Assembly: GCA_023374045.1 (NCBI GenBank)
Contig: JAIOTZ010000036.1
Coordinates: forward strand, 37,861 to 101,860
Reading direction: 5' to 3'
Origin: Limonium bicolor
Lineage: Eukaryota; Streptophyta; Magnoliopsida; Caryophyllales; Plumbaginaceae
DNA length: 64,000 nucleotides
The translations under genes were made by a program, and so were the position numbers. The notes beneath the pieces were generated by a model. It did no database searches. It saw only the letters and a list, made by a program, of their open reading frames with translations, and was not told the origin of the DNA. Positions 11,416 to 22,099 of the stretch are shown one piece after another. How positions within the stretch are numbered: position 1 is the first letter of the stretch; each line of letters begins with the position of its first letter.

Positions 11416-13165
11416 CTTTTTGCTTGTCCTCAAGCAAAATCAAGCCCCCAGGTAAGTAAGGAATGCTCAAGACTAACAAATACTAACATGAATTGTAGGA
11501 TAAGAAGAAGCAAAAAAGTGATTAAAACCTTTAAGGAGTGTGAACCATCTCTTATTTGTGGCATGGGTGTGCTTAGGGGAAAAACTAAAACTAGAGTTTC
11601 GGGGTATGATCCGGAGTGCTTCAAAGTTCTAAAGATTAGGTAACTTGGAGAGCTTTTACCATGGCCAACTTCTCTTAAGAATGGGCATTGAGAAGAAAAC
11701 AAAAGGACAAATAGATTTATGCATTTGTTTCACTTTTGCATAAGAGATGAGGAGATAAAATTTTGGCATCAAGCCTTTGCATTTAAGAACACTCAATTCT
11801 CATTATTGGTTACCAATGGCGTCTCACAGTCCCTTAAAGGATTTTCACGAAGAAGCACCCTTAGCAATCCCTAAGAAAGAAGACAGAAGGAACCCTAAAG
11901 CAATAAAAATCCAACCATACAAGATCACTTGGCCACACCGCATGTAAAATGCTCCTCAAAGGCAATCAAAATGAAAAATTTAAGCATTTATCCCACAATT
12001 CATAACAGTATTTGTTCTTAATGAAACAACTCACAACACAAGGGTCCAAGTTTTTTATTTTGGACAATCGCTAGATAAGTATGAATTATTAAGCATTTAA
12101 GCACACAATTCACCGAAAAGGTCACTCCCCCACACTTAAATTGAACAATGTCCCCATTGTTCACCAATCAAAACCGGGGAAGATTCCAGAAGACCTTTGC
12201 GGGAAGCAGACAAAAGGAAAATCACACGGGACACAAACAAACAGTATAGCACAGAAGCTATCCCCAAATTTGCAGATTCAAAATTAGAGAAGAGAGAACG
12301 AAAACTAAAAGGAACTAGTACTCCTCTGAGATTGCTATTGCTATCATTTTGTAGAACTCCCTCACACTTGAGCTTCAGCCTCAAGTAGCGTAGCTTGGTT
12401 GCGGTGTGGACTTGAAGTTGCACCTGCATAAAACACTAGAAGCAACCAAACTACAACTGGAGTGAAGGGTTAGCAAAAACAAAACCAAAGAAGAACGAAA
12501 ACAAAAACAGGAAATAAAAATAGTGGAGTCGTTGTGGGCAAATATTAAAGGAAGGGTGAAACGAGTACTCCCCGATAAGATGCGGATGGAAGATAGGGTG
12601 CCCGCACAATTGCTAGTGGAAGGGGTCGTTGAGGTGCTAGATGAAGGTCCTCTTAGAAAATTTCGCCAGAGGTTCCTTTGTAATTGTTCCTAATTCCATC
12701 CCTTTTTTAGAGGGGCTCACCTGTTTCCAAAATATTCACCACACAGACGCCACCAATTGGGCGTAAAAGGGCAAGTCCAAAGAATGCCAAAATAGCCCAT
12801 TATTGAAAACAATGAAAAATCTAAACTAACGGAATTTAAAAGACAAGACACGAAATGAAATCCGGGTTGCCTCCCGGTAAGCGGCCCTTCTTTAAGGTCT
12901 TTGGCTAGACCATACCACCGTGAAGTCATCCGGGATCGAATATGAACATTGAAGTCGGCTTCAACGGGTTGGTTGGGCGGGCATCATCTAGCAATGAAGA
13001 ACGACCCGGATCAAAGGAAATGTGGCCTCAACACTTAGGGTTTGAAAGTGTAAACTCCACCGATCGTTCATCAGGTGGAAGTGTTGAGGTGGGTGATCCT
13101 TGGTACGAGGATCAAACTGTGGTGGAGCCTCCTCTTCAAATTCAAGGATGTAAACATCCTTATCT
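11416..13165 (-). mobile_element. Element E internal region, noncoding 3' part
   Basis: About 1.75 kb between the decayed gag-like gene and the PPT. Only short chance frames are seen and no pol motif. Includes a mirrored GA/CT-poor, otherwise unremarkable stretch. This is where a full Athila element would carry pol, so that part has been lost. Confidence 0.6.
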
Positions 13166-14182
13166 TCAGTGAGCGGTGCAGGGGAGAACTCCGGAGCGGA
13201 CTTTTTCTTCAATCTTTGGTCCCGGATCAAATGGGAAGGTGGCCTCCACACTTAGAGGGTGGACTTTATGCTTCCACCTTGCATCATTGTTGCACGGGTG
13301 GGGGAGGCCCTGATCCTCCAGGTGAAGATCAAAGTTGGGTGGCTCCTCCTCCTCAGTTTCATGGATGTAGACATCCTCGTCTTTGGGGTGAGGCTCATAG
13401 GAAGAGCCTTGATGGAAATCAACTTCAGAGGGAGGTGGCTCCTTCAAGTTGATTGTAGAACTCTCCTCTGATGACTCGGAGGGAGGCGGTGTCTCCTCCT
13501 CTTCAAACTTGAGGATGTGATCATCCTTATTGTATTGATGAACAAGGGAGGGGGAGACAACTTGGTGGTTGACTTCAGAGGGAGGAAACTCCATGAGGTC
13601 AAAGTAGAAACTCTCTTCTGACGAGTTGTCTTCATAATCAAGCTGGTGGCTGCTTGGCGGTGGAGTTTTTGATTCACTCAAGGGAGGAGAGAGAGGGCAA
13701 CTCAAGTCTTCAGAAGGTTGCTTCACCTCTTGAATTGTTTCGCTCTTAAGTTGTTGCACAATTTGATCTAGCCGAGCTTGAACATTCATGATGATGGTGC
13801 TTTGCTCAACTAACATTGACTCTGCTGCTTGGTGCGTAAACTTGATGGAAGTGGTGAAAATCCTCCATGAGAGCCTCCAATCTTGACATTGAAACCGGAC
13901 ATTGAGAATGCTCATGGTCTCCTCCACATTCTTGGCATACAATCCATGGGTTAGCGACTTGTGTAAACTCATGATAGTCCTCCAATCCGGTTGGTCTACT
14001 CTCATCTCGTTGGTATCTTGAGATAAAATCTGTCATCATGTCCTCCAACTTAGAGCTTCCAACCTGACATTGAGAACTGTCATGGTTTCCTTCGCATATC
14101 TCACCCTCAAACCATTGATTGTAGTTTTCTTGGCCATAAGAGTAGCCATTCCACCTCCAGCTGAATCATAATAACCATCCAT
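13166..14182 (-). pseudogene. gag: gag-like gene of element E, frameshifted
   Basis: Starts at a minus-strand ATG at 14182 (MDGYYDSAGGG). Shifting frames near 14150 gives two repeated zinc-knuckle-like units, CEGNHDSSQC and CQECGGDHEHSQC, each followed by an LE-MM/LM-DF helix. Near 13855 another frame continues with a coiled-coil-like VEQSTIIMNVQARLDQIVQQ segment, then a long acidic and proline-rich tail with PPPSE and EEEE clusters to 13166. The cysteine/histidine box followed by a Q-rich helix is what Athila-type Gag proteins show, although much of the capsid domain is missing. At least two frameshifts make it non-functional as read. The acidic tail is unusual for Gag and its role is unknown. 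Confidence 0.6.
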
Positions 14183-14296
14183 CAGCTTAAAGTTCCTACA
14201 AAGAAAAGAAAAATTTATACACAAAAGGGAAAATAGGGAAATGAAAAAATATGCACTGAAACTAAAAAGATAATTAACCAGATAGTTGGACCGAAG

Positions 14297-14314
14297 TCCC
14301 CGGCAACGGCGCCA
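14297..14314 (-). promoter_or_regulatory. Primer binding site of element E (tRNA-Asp type)
   Basis: Minus strand TGGCGCCGTTGCCGGGGA, six bases inside the 5' LTR end. It is the 18-base complement of the 3' end of plant tRNA-Asp and the usual PBS of Athila-like elements. Confidence 0.92.
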
Positions 14315-14320
14315 AAAACT

Positions 14321-15811
14321 TGTTGTGCAAAGTAGTGGTGAGACTACTCTGCTAACTATGGGCAGTGAACCCAATCATTGTAGTACAACAAGGTCGTATC
14401 CACAGGGACTTCGTAACTATCTAGCTAATTATAGCTTAGTAAATGTGCAGGAAGATATATACAAAAGTGCATAAATGTAAACTGGGGTTTTTGGGATTTT
14501 AGTTGATAGATGGAAAATAAAGGAAAGCAATAAAACTAGACAAACTAATCTAGGATAGGTGTAGCTCGGGATGGATATTTGCACCCAACTTCCCTTTACT
14601 ACCAATGGTCAACCCTCGAACTCATGGCTAACAACAGGAACGCCAAATTAACTAATAGCCTAATCAAGGTCTACTAATCCTAACCAACAGAATGGAACCT
14701 GGCGGATCTTCCAAGTACCTAGTGAATTGATAGCATTAAGCACAATTTCCCCTTAAGTTGCAGTGTAATCCAATCTCGAAATCATCGATATTAGAGTACG
14801 CTGTTCTAGTCCCCGACGGTCCAGATTTCTATCTCAGAATCACATGTTGACAGAAATCCCACAAGAATGCTCAACTAATCGGTAGGCCAAACCAACCAGT
14901 TTAACACATAGATAACAATTGGGCAAAACCCTTAACAAATCCCCAAATCATGGGTGACAAGTTTAAGAGCCACAAACACACCAATTATTATCAGTACTAA
15001 GAACAAAACTAAAATAAAACCATAAATGAGTTCAAGAATCTACAATGGAGTATAGGGATTTTGGGGCAAAATCCCCAATCCCTAGCTACAAAGAGACTAC
15101 ACAACCATTAAGGAACAAAAATGAGAGAAGGGAGCAGAAATAGCCATGGGAGGTTGAAGAAGAGCTTCAATGGAGGTGAGTCTTCTCCTCCTTTCCTTCT
15201 TCTTCTTCCTTTCCTTTCTTCTTCTTCTTCTTCTTCCCTCTTTTCTCTTGTTTTTTCGTCGTTTTTCTGGTCTGAGTCGCTTCCCCCTCTCCTTCTCTCT
15301 TTCTCCTTCTCTTTTAAAAAGGCAGATTTGGGCAAAATCTACGACCGACCGACCCACCCTGGGTCGGTCCCGTGGGTCGGTCGAGTCCAGAAGCAATTTC
15401 GGGGGCCGGAAATCACGTTTTTAAGTCCGACCGACCCACCCTGGGTCGGTCCTAGGGTCGGTCGGGTCCAGAGGCACTTTCGGCTCCTGGAACGAGCATT
15501 TCTGGGCTCCGGCATCATCCGACCGACCCACTCTGGGTCGGTCCTGTGGGTCGGTCCTGTGGGCAGGCTAACTTCAAAATGTTGTATCTTCTTCATTTAG
15601 CTCCGATTTTGGATCCGTTTGCGCCCACACGTTTGTCTTTTCGTCTACTTTACTCCTATCTTGGTTATTCCTCCTGTTTAAACAAAATGTGTAAGACACC
15701 AATGAAACATAAAACTAGAGGAAAACAAGCCAGAGTGGAGAAATGAGCATGAAAAGTGTTGATTAAACAATGAAATACACCTCTAAAACATGCTCATTTG
15801 GACACTCATCA
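14321..15811 (-). mobile_element. Element E 5' LTR
   Basis: Second copy of the 1.48-kb LTR, adjacent to the PBS. Ends in TGATGAGTGTCC on the coding strand, against TGATAAGTGTCC in the other LTR. Confidence 0.93.
15343..15558. repeat. GACCGACCCA hairpin modules, element E right LTR
   Basis: Three modules beginning near 15343, 15427 and 15518, cleaner than in the other LTR. Each has GACCGACCCA and TGGGTCGGTC arms that can form a 10-bp stem, then a second TGGGTCGGTC or AGGGTCGGTC arm that could compete for pairing. Confidence 0.88.
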
Positions 15812-15816
15812 ATTGG
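15812..15816 (+). repeat. Target site duplication of element E, right copy
   Basis: ATTGG immediately after the terminal CA of element E, identical to 9921-9925. Confidence 0.95.
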
Positions 15817-17005
15817 TCAGCTGGACTTCATTCCCGGTGTGGATTACTCAGAGACCGTGAAGGTCGAGAAGTTCCGGAGAGGACTATTATTTCGCATTCA
15901 GATGGCGATGGGTGCTACCCTCTACACTACCATCCAGGTACCAACATGAAAGCCATAAGATTCTTTACTTACTACATTACCAATTAACTTTGTGAGAACT
16001 TACCAAGGAGATTCCAGGAGTGTTATGAGGCTGCCTCGAGGACGGAGCTAATGCTCCAGACTCGGGAAGAGACTCTAGGGGCAAAGAAAAGGAAGAACCC
16101 TGAGGAAGAGTCTGAGGGTGGAGGAGCGTCTTCAGGCGATAGCCAGAAAAAGGGAAAGTAAGGACTTATCCCACTCTAAATTGTTTACCATACTAAATAT
16201 CTTATAAATACTGACCCGAAACATTTAAACAGGAAGTTTTTCCAAAAGAAAGGGCAACAAGGTCACAAGGGAAAGAAAGGGAAAGAGCCGTCCTGCAGTT
16301 GACCGGCCCAGCTATTGATGCTAAGCCTCTGAGATCTGCACCTCCTAAGGGTGAGAACACCTACCTCATAAAGTCAAATGCAATCTTAACCTTTATACCA
16401 CCAGATTTTAACTTAAACTTTAATACAATCATCAGGCACCGGACAGCCCCAGCGCCATTTTTACTGTAAGCGTTGTGGGAAGGACCACCCAGGGGTCGAC
16501 TGCGAAGGCCGCAAAGTCGAATGTCGGTGCTGCCACAAAGAAGGCCATAGGGAATTTGAATGCTGGATGAACCCAGAGAGCCGTAATTACAGGCCACCAA
16601 AGAATACTCAGAAGACCTCACTGGAGGATCTGGAGTACCACGAGGCGGTCAGGATGGCCAGACATCTACTGATGCTGGAGCCCAGAAGGGCAAGGGAGTA
16701 GATAGGGCATGTAGTACCCTAACTCCATGAGACCGCTGGTGGAAGACTTTTACTTACTATGTTGTGTGCTTACTTTGAATGTTAGAAGGAGCTATGTTAT
16801 AAGTATGTGGGAGTGTGTCATTGACCACTCGCCTTTTGTGTAAGACTTTGGGATTAGTTGTGTGTACTCAGTACCAATAAGCTTTGAACCTTGAAGGATA
16901 TATATATGAACAGGATGTTAAGGCTTACATTATCATGTAGCCCATACTCGATGACACAGAGTCAATGAGACCGGGAATTACTGAACCAGAATTTCCACCT
17001 GCATG

Positions 17006-17084
17006 GCGCACTTGCTATTGCAAGCGCTATGACAGTAAACCACTGAAATTTCCATCTGCCTTGCGCACTTGCTACAGCAAGTGC
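17006..17084 (+). other. Twin GCACTTGC hairpins, internal 1
   Basis: First hairpin 17006-17027 (GCACTTGC, loop TATT, GCAAGCGC; one mismatch). Second 17065-17084 (GCACTTGCT, loop AC, AGCAAGTGC; 9-bp perfect stem). The two sit in duplicated 60-bp contexts, each preceded by AATTTCCA. A single homologous hairpin with a compensating pair change occurs in family C at 54768-54787. Confidence 0.75.
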
Positions 17085-17135
17085 AGCGACAGTGACAGAA
17101 CAGTAACAGCTACTGCAAATGCAACTGCAACAACT
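17085..17135 (+). repeat. Degenerate CAACTG/CAGTAA microsatellite
   Basis: Tract of loosely repeated CAGTGACAGNAACAG and GCAACTGCAACA units just after the twin hairpins. Copy number differs slightly between this unit and units 2 and 3. Confidence 0.6.
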
Positions 17136-17708
17136 ACTACTTTTTTAACCTTTTATAAAAAAAACTGGTTTTTTTTTCAAACTTTTTCATTCAAACCTGG
17201 AGATTAGAAACCTATGCAATTTGGAAGGACCGATAGTCCAACCACTGCAACTGGACACATTATACAGCCACTATGACTGTAAAAAAAAAAACACACACCA
17301 GTTTAAACGTTGAGGAAGTTTCAGACAGAGCTACTAGCCAAATACCATCGGAGTATACTTGCATTTAATGCTAATCACTACTAGTGACACATGTTTAGTC
17401 CTTATGGACAAGCATACCCTTTGTAGATGCACCACCGTCAGTGAGGATGGTTGGGAAGTGAAGAGCCAAGTTGCTCAAGCTATTATGCAATCTGCAATAC
17501 ATCCAATTACATGGATGAGGGGACGAATATGAACTATGGATGAGATATGAAAAAAAACAGGGAGAAAAGGAATATGTGTTGTACTCAAGAGATAAAAAAA
17601 GGGAGAAACGAGTTTGCTAAATATAGCACAGATCTTACTTACACCGAGCTGAATAACGCCGATTTATGACCCGAATTACCACTGATGCCACCGGGGCAAT
17701 AACATGAA

Positions 17709-17785
17709 CTGTTAGACAAAAAAAAAGACAAAAAAAGAAAAAAAAGAGAAGAAGAAGAAGAAGAAGAGAAAAGGAAAAAAAAAAG
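17709..17785 (+). repeat. A/GAA-rich purine tract, internal 1
   Basis: Uninterrupted purine run with poly(A) blocks and six GAA units. Length varies among units (27848-27911, 37978-38051, 47336-47400). Likely a length-unstable microsatellite; a role as an additional plus-strand priming site cannot be excluded. Confidence 0.65.
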
Positions 17786-18403
17786 GATATCCATCAAGGG
17801 GAGATTGACAAAAGAATACTTCACCACAACCGTGTGACAGACATTACCAGTTTACTAAACGAGACATGGGACGACCGCACTCCGATAGGAGCATGTGGGC
17901 CTGACAGACTTATTTATAAGTTAGTCGGGTAAGTAGTAATGTATCAGTACGGTACCCCATGCAAGTAGACAAGTAGTGTTAGGAACACGAGAAGTAGTCA
18001 ACTCCATTCTACGGACAGTAAGACGGATTACCTCGAAGATGGACGAGAAGAGCCGCAGTTAAACCAACGGGCTAAAGAAATCAAGAATTTTCAACAGAGA
18101 ACAGTGGACGGTATACAGAGAAGACAAGGAAACAGTTCAAGGACAGGAACCCAAAAAAAAAGAAACAGGAAAACCCATTATGGACGAATAATATGTAGAA
18201 GCCTCATAAGGATCAAGCAAATGCTTGCAATCCAGAGGAAATCTACCAGATGATATGGACATAAACGCGTGATTACGCAAAGAGAAAAGATAAAGCTATA
18301 TGATAGCAGATACCTTAAGCAAGGAACAGTGGATTTGGAATGTACCACTCACAGGATAATTCGCACATCTTTTCTGCTTGACTCATTGGATATTAGCTGT
18401 TGA

Positions 18404-18463
18404 GCGTTTACGCCTCTGCACTCTGTATGACTGAGTGTTTTGGTATTGCACTCGTGCAGTTAT
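18404..18463 (+). other. Conserved 60-bp block, internal 1
   Basis: Contains two adjacent small hairpins: CACTC and GAGTG around TGTATGACT, then TGCAC and GTGCA around TC. About 54 of 60 bases match family C at 56691-56750, although surrounding sequence is far more diverged. Confidence 0.75.
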
Positions 18464-19010
18464 TAATCTAGTGGGAATGCAGAAAGATAAAGTGGATATC
18501 AACACGAGTGTGTATTAAAAAAAAGAAGAGGAACTACAACAGTGTGTCACTCCGGAACAAATACCAGGAGACATGGATGACAAACATCATCTTTGTGGAC
18601 ATTTAGGCTGGTACGTCTTAGTATTACAAAGACAAGTGCAAAGAGCACTAAGTACTAACAATAGCCAATGTCATATTACATCTCAACTGAATGTCAGTGA
18701 GAGAAGACACACGCATGTATGCGAGTTATCCAAACAAGTGGATTCACAGCAATGGAAAAAAAAGAGGCAAATTGAGCCTGTGTTCATGGGTCTGCACCTC
18801 ATACGGAGCGAGTGGGCCCATTAGAATGAATTGGGAGAGAGCACAAATTGTTTAGTGCCACATCCCTTACGAATTGTAGAGCCCAGAAGGGCTAGAGTCA
18901 TACCCGTCTCTCTGATATGAGGATAATCCACGAGTTGGAGAACTCTTTGAGAGCCAAGTATCCAGCGCTCCTTGTTGAGCGGCTGTTGTATACTTGTGGG
19001 GTACGGGGGC

Positions 19011-19033
19011 GTAACCCTTTTTAAGGGGGTAGA
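19011..19033 (+). other. Second PPT-like tract, internal 1
   Basis: TTTTTAAGGGGGTAGAG, almost the true PPT, lying about 590 bp upstream of it. This copy has five G rather than six. Confidence 0.55.
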
Positions 19034-19590
19034 GCCTCTGGCTGTGCACATGTGTGCACTAAGTTTTGTTTGTTTAGTATGCATTGCATACAAAGAATTG
19101 GTGGTGTGCGGGGCATACGAGGTTTGTGTGGTTAGTATGTGAATTATTTCGTATGCATGGCATACAGTGAATTGGTTTGTTTGTGTGTGATGTACACTTG
19201 TATGTACGTATCTTACGAGATACCTGTATGAATGTTGTGTTTACACCAGGTGTGTAACACCTTGCTTATGCTATTTGTGATATGTATTCATATTGCTTTA
19301 TAGAATGATTACATATGGTATCGCCTAGATACGAAATGAATCATTAGATATGGAATGTGGAACAATGGAACGTTATGGACACCTCAGGAAGGTTGTCAGG
19401 ACTTGTAGAACTGATAGGAAATATGATGTGATGGATCACCTATATCCATATATGATTGAACTAACGCCACAACGTGATGGCTATGTGCTGTATAAGCGCA
19501 ATACGATGTATGTAAATGATATATCACATAGATATACATTATGGGAATAATGGGTAGTTATACATTTATATACTTACCTATTTGATTAAG

Positions 19591-19625
19591 AGACTTCGGG
19601 ACGAAGTCTTTTTAAGGGGGGTAGA
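19591..19625 (+). promoter_or_regulatory. Pre-PPT hairpin and PPT before LTR2
   Basis: AGACTTCG and CGAAGTCT arms around a GGA loop (19591-19609), then TTTTT and the PPT AAGGGGGGTAGA (19614-19625) directly before LTR2. Equivalent copies: 29690-29724 and 39865-39899. Confidence 0.85.
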
Positions 19626-20115
19626 TTGAAATACCCCAAACTTATTAAACATGGATTAAATATCTAATCATATTAATTAAGGCCTAAACATGCCTTAAAA
19701 GTCAACTGAGAACAACAGTGGTCAACACAAAACAAGATGTTGCACCCTTTGACTGTTAAGGATAAACAAAATACCCAAATGAACTACTTAGGACCTAAAA
19801 ATTTGTCCTAAGCATATTAACACATTACTAAACATATTATAACCGTTGGGCAACACTCCAACACAAAGAAAAAGCACTTTCATGCTTCAAGGTCAAAAAG
19901 GGCAAAAATGTGCTCTAAGAAACCTTAAAGGTCTAATGACCTCTAAATGATATAAAATTGAATACCATGATCAAATATCATGTAAGGAACACAACAAAAC
20001 CGTTGTCAAAGAAAGAGCTCAGAAACACCTGGCGACACAAAATGTGCACTAAAACTCCTTAAAGCACGTTTTTGTGTAATTGCCTTCTAAATTGGTTTTA
20101 AATGAGCTAAAAGGT

Positions 20116-20123
20116 TATAAATA
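20116..20123 (+). promoter_or_regulatory. Possible TATA box in LTR2
   Basis: TATAAATA about 490 bp into the LTR, conserved in all family A copies (1342-1349 in LTR1). AT-rich surroundings make this weak. Confidence 0.35.
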
Positions 20124-20242
20124 CCTTTAAATATGATAAAATATCATATTATATGATATTAGGAATTTAATTCCAGAAATTTACGAATTTTTACAAAGTT
20201 AATATTAAAATATTAATAAAACCCTAAAGTGGGGCCCGTTTG

Positions 20243-20275
20243 GGTCAACATTGACTAAGTTGGTCAATGTTGACC
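20243..20275 (+). other. 13-bp perfect hairpin in LTR2
   Basis: GGTCAACATTGAC and GTCAATGTTGACC around TAAGTTG. Present in LTR3; one G-T change in LTR1. Removed together with flanks by a 68-bp deletion in LTR4. Confidence 0.8.
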
Positions 20276-22099
20276 ATTGACCACGAAATGGACCTTATAA
20301 ATCAGATTAATAAGGCTCCTAGACAGACCATGTGACAATACCCATGTGACAATTAAATATACACCTTACTTTTACATAAAATAACAAAAAAAAACTTTAC
20401 CTTATAAAACAAAAAGGTGGGCTCCACTTACCTTTCCCATGTGAGCCAGCCGATTTGGAGCCTCCATTTGCTCCTCTTTTCCCTTGTATTTCGGTGCTCC
20501 AAGCAAGAAGAAGACAAGGGAGATGAGTCACCTTACAATAAATGAACTAAAGTAACATTATTTATCTCATTTTTATTCAAATTGGCTCCAATCATACCCT
20601 ACCTTTGTCAATCAAGGACGGCTGCCCCCTCTTCTTGTCTCCACCGAATTCCCCTTCAATTAGCATCAATCAAGCATTGATGAGTCATCAAAACAATAAT
20701 GACCTAAAATATTCAAAAAAATGACTTTAAGGCAATATTAGGTCATTCTCCTTCATCCTTCCTCTTCAGCCGAGGTTGCTCTGTCCTTGAGCTCCCTTTG
20801 GCTCCTCTCCACCGTAGGTAAGAGTTCCAAGCTCCATTGGAGAGAGTTCATGCTCTAGGTAAGCTCTTAAGGCATAAAAATGCCCATTTTCTTCATCTTT
20901 CTTTCCTTTTTCGATTGATCTACACTCCAACCTTTTCTATACATCTATGTAGAGTGTTTTGGAGGTTAAATGAAGAATCATTCTCGGCCATAACAAGATC
21001 TAAGGAGAAAATTTCAAGTCTTGACCATTTAAGGTAAAAATGTGCTTTAAGCTCATATCTTTTGATTCCCTTCAAGTTCGGCTGTGAAACTTTGTTCCTA
21101 GCCTTATTTTCTTCTCCTTTACATGTTCAATCAGTTGGTTAGCCATTTGGAGCAAGGGTGGCCGAGATCCAAAGGAAATACCCTCTTTTAAGGCATTTTT
21201 CCAAGGTAAAACCTAATAACAAGGTAGCTTGTTGTGATCTAGCTATTTCCTATGTCAATATGGTAGATCTAACACCTTGTGGTGTGTTTGATTCAGGCCG
21301 AAACCATCTTGAACTCTCCTTGCATTTTTAAGGTGATTTTTGCCTTAAATCTTACATTAAATTACTTCTTATGGTTAGATCTTTCTTGGAGACTAACTAG
21401 GCCTTGTTTGCTGTTTGAAAACATGCAAGAGAAGCTTTGGAAATTTTATCTAAGGCTGGCCGAATTCAAACAAGGAATTATTCAAGCTAAATCAAGGTAT
21501 AAATCACTTAAACATTAACTTTGCTAAGTTAAAATGTTCTAAGCTAATTCTATATTAATTGCCGTGAGAGAACATGGTAATAAGGTCATTTTTGACCTTA
21601 AAATGTTTAAAGAAATGGCTTAGTAAATTTATCTAAGTGATTAAGTAACATAAATGTCAAATTTAAGACATTATGTGGAAGTTTGGTAATTAAATGGAAA
21701 GTGTGTGGTGAGGCCGAGAATTATAAGTATTTTTGGGACATTTATGTGTAATTTTTTTGCAAGCCAATGTTTGTAATAAGGCCATTATTTTAGGCCATTT
21801 TATTTATGCATTTACAAGCTTTTAATTAAGTTTAAGTAGTATAAATGCATTACCGAAATAAAAATGGGGTATTAGGTGTAATTAAATTAAATTTGGGGGC
21901 TTTAGAATAATAAGGCCGAAAATTAGAGGTAAAAAGGAGTTAAAATAAAGTTTATAAGATTTTTAAAAGTTTTGTGGGGTTAAATGGTGATTTCTAGAAA
22001 GTTTGGGTGCAAACCGAATTATAGGAATTAATGGTCAAGGAAATATTAAGGAGGTCAACATTGACCATATGCTAGGTTTTGACCAAAATAATAAGTTAG

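Larger units (their letters stand above)
9926..15811 (-). mobile_element. Element E: complete small LTR retrotransposon, Athila-like
   Basis: 5.9-kb insertion flanked by ATTGG duplications. Two near-identical LTRs of about 1.48 kb bound a 2.9-kb internal region. Transcription direction is minus: the PBS lies next to the right-hand LTR and the PPT next to the left-hand LTR. LTRs read TGATRAGTGTCC...GCACAACA. The PBS matches tRNA-Asp, as in Athila-type and several non-autonomous plant elements. The only coding trace is a decayed gag-like gene; no pol is present. High LTR similarity indicates a recent insertion. It is absent from the other three family A internal regions, so it post-dates or is independent of their duplication. 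Confidence 0.93.
9421..16711 (+). pseudogene. gag: gag-like gene, family A copy 1, interrupted by element E
   Basis: Nucleocapsid/capsid-type protein of an LTR retrotransposon. Segment 1 starts at ATG 9421 with a Gly/Arg-rich N-terminus (MSGGTRGRGTGRGGGG), followed by a Retrotrans_gag-type domain with an STWWRLVKDHH motif. A one-base loss near 9630 shifts the frame, and element E interrupts it at 9925. The gene resumes at 15817. Exon 1 ends at 15937; putative introns lie at 15938-16017, 16158-16232 and 16351-16435. The last exon carries two zinc-knuckle-like motifs (CKRCGKDHPGVDC, CRCCHKEGHREFEC). A base missing in exon 3 (near 16290) and another near 16620 shift the frame further, so this copy is dead. 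Confidence 0.8.
9356..19626 (+). mobile_element. Family A internal region 1, carrying element E
   Basis: Matches internal region 2 base for base apart from small indels, once element E (9926-15811) is removed. It lacks PBS and LTR end because of the deletion at 9355. It holds the gag-like pseudogene, then about 2.9 kb of noncoding sequence and ends in a PPT at 19614-19625. Confidence 0.85.

Noticed and set aside
13166..14005. Long minus-strand frame taken as a single intact protein
   Set aside because: Its first 50-60 codons are a shadow of the zinc-knuckle frame; only the later part is the true frame, so it is treated as part of a frameshifted gag-like pseudogene.
20837..21518. 66- and 79-codon frames repeated in LTR2, LTR3 and LTR4
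   Set aside because: Copies are recent duplicates, so conservation is not informative; LTR1 and family C lack equivalents and no domain is visible.
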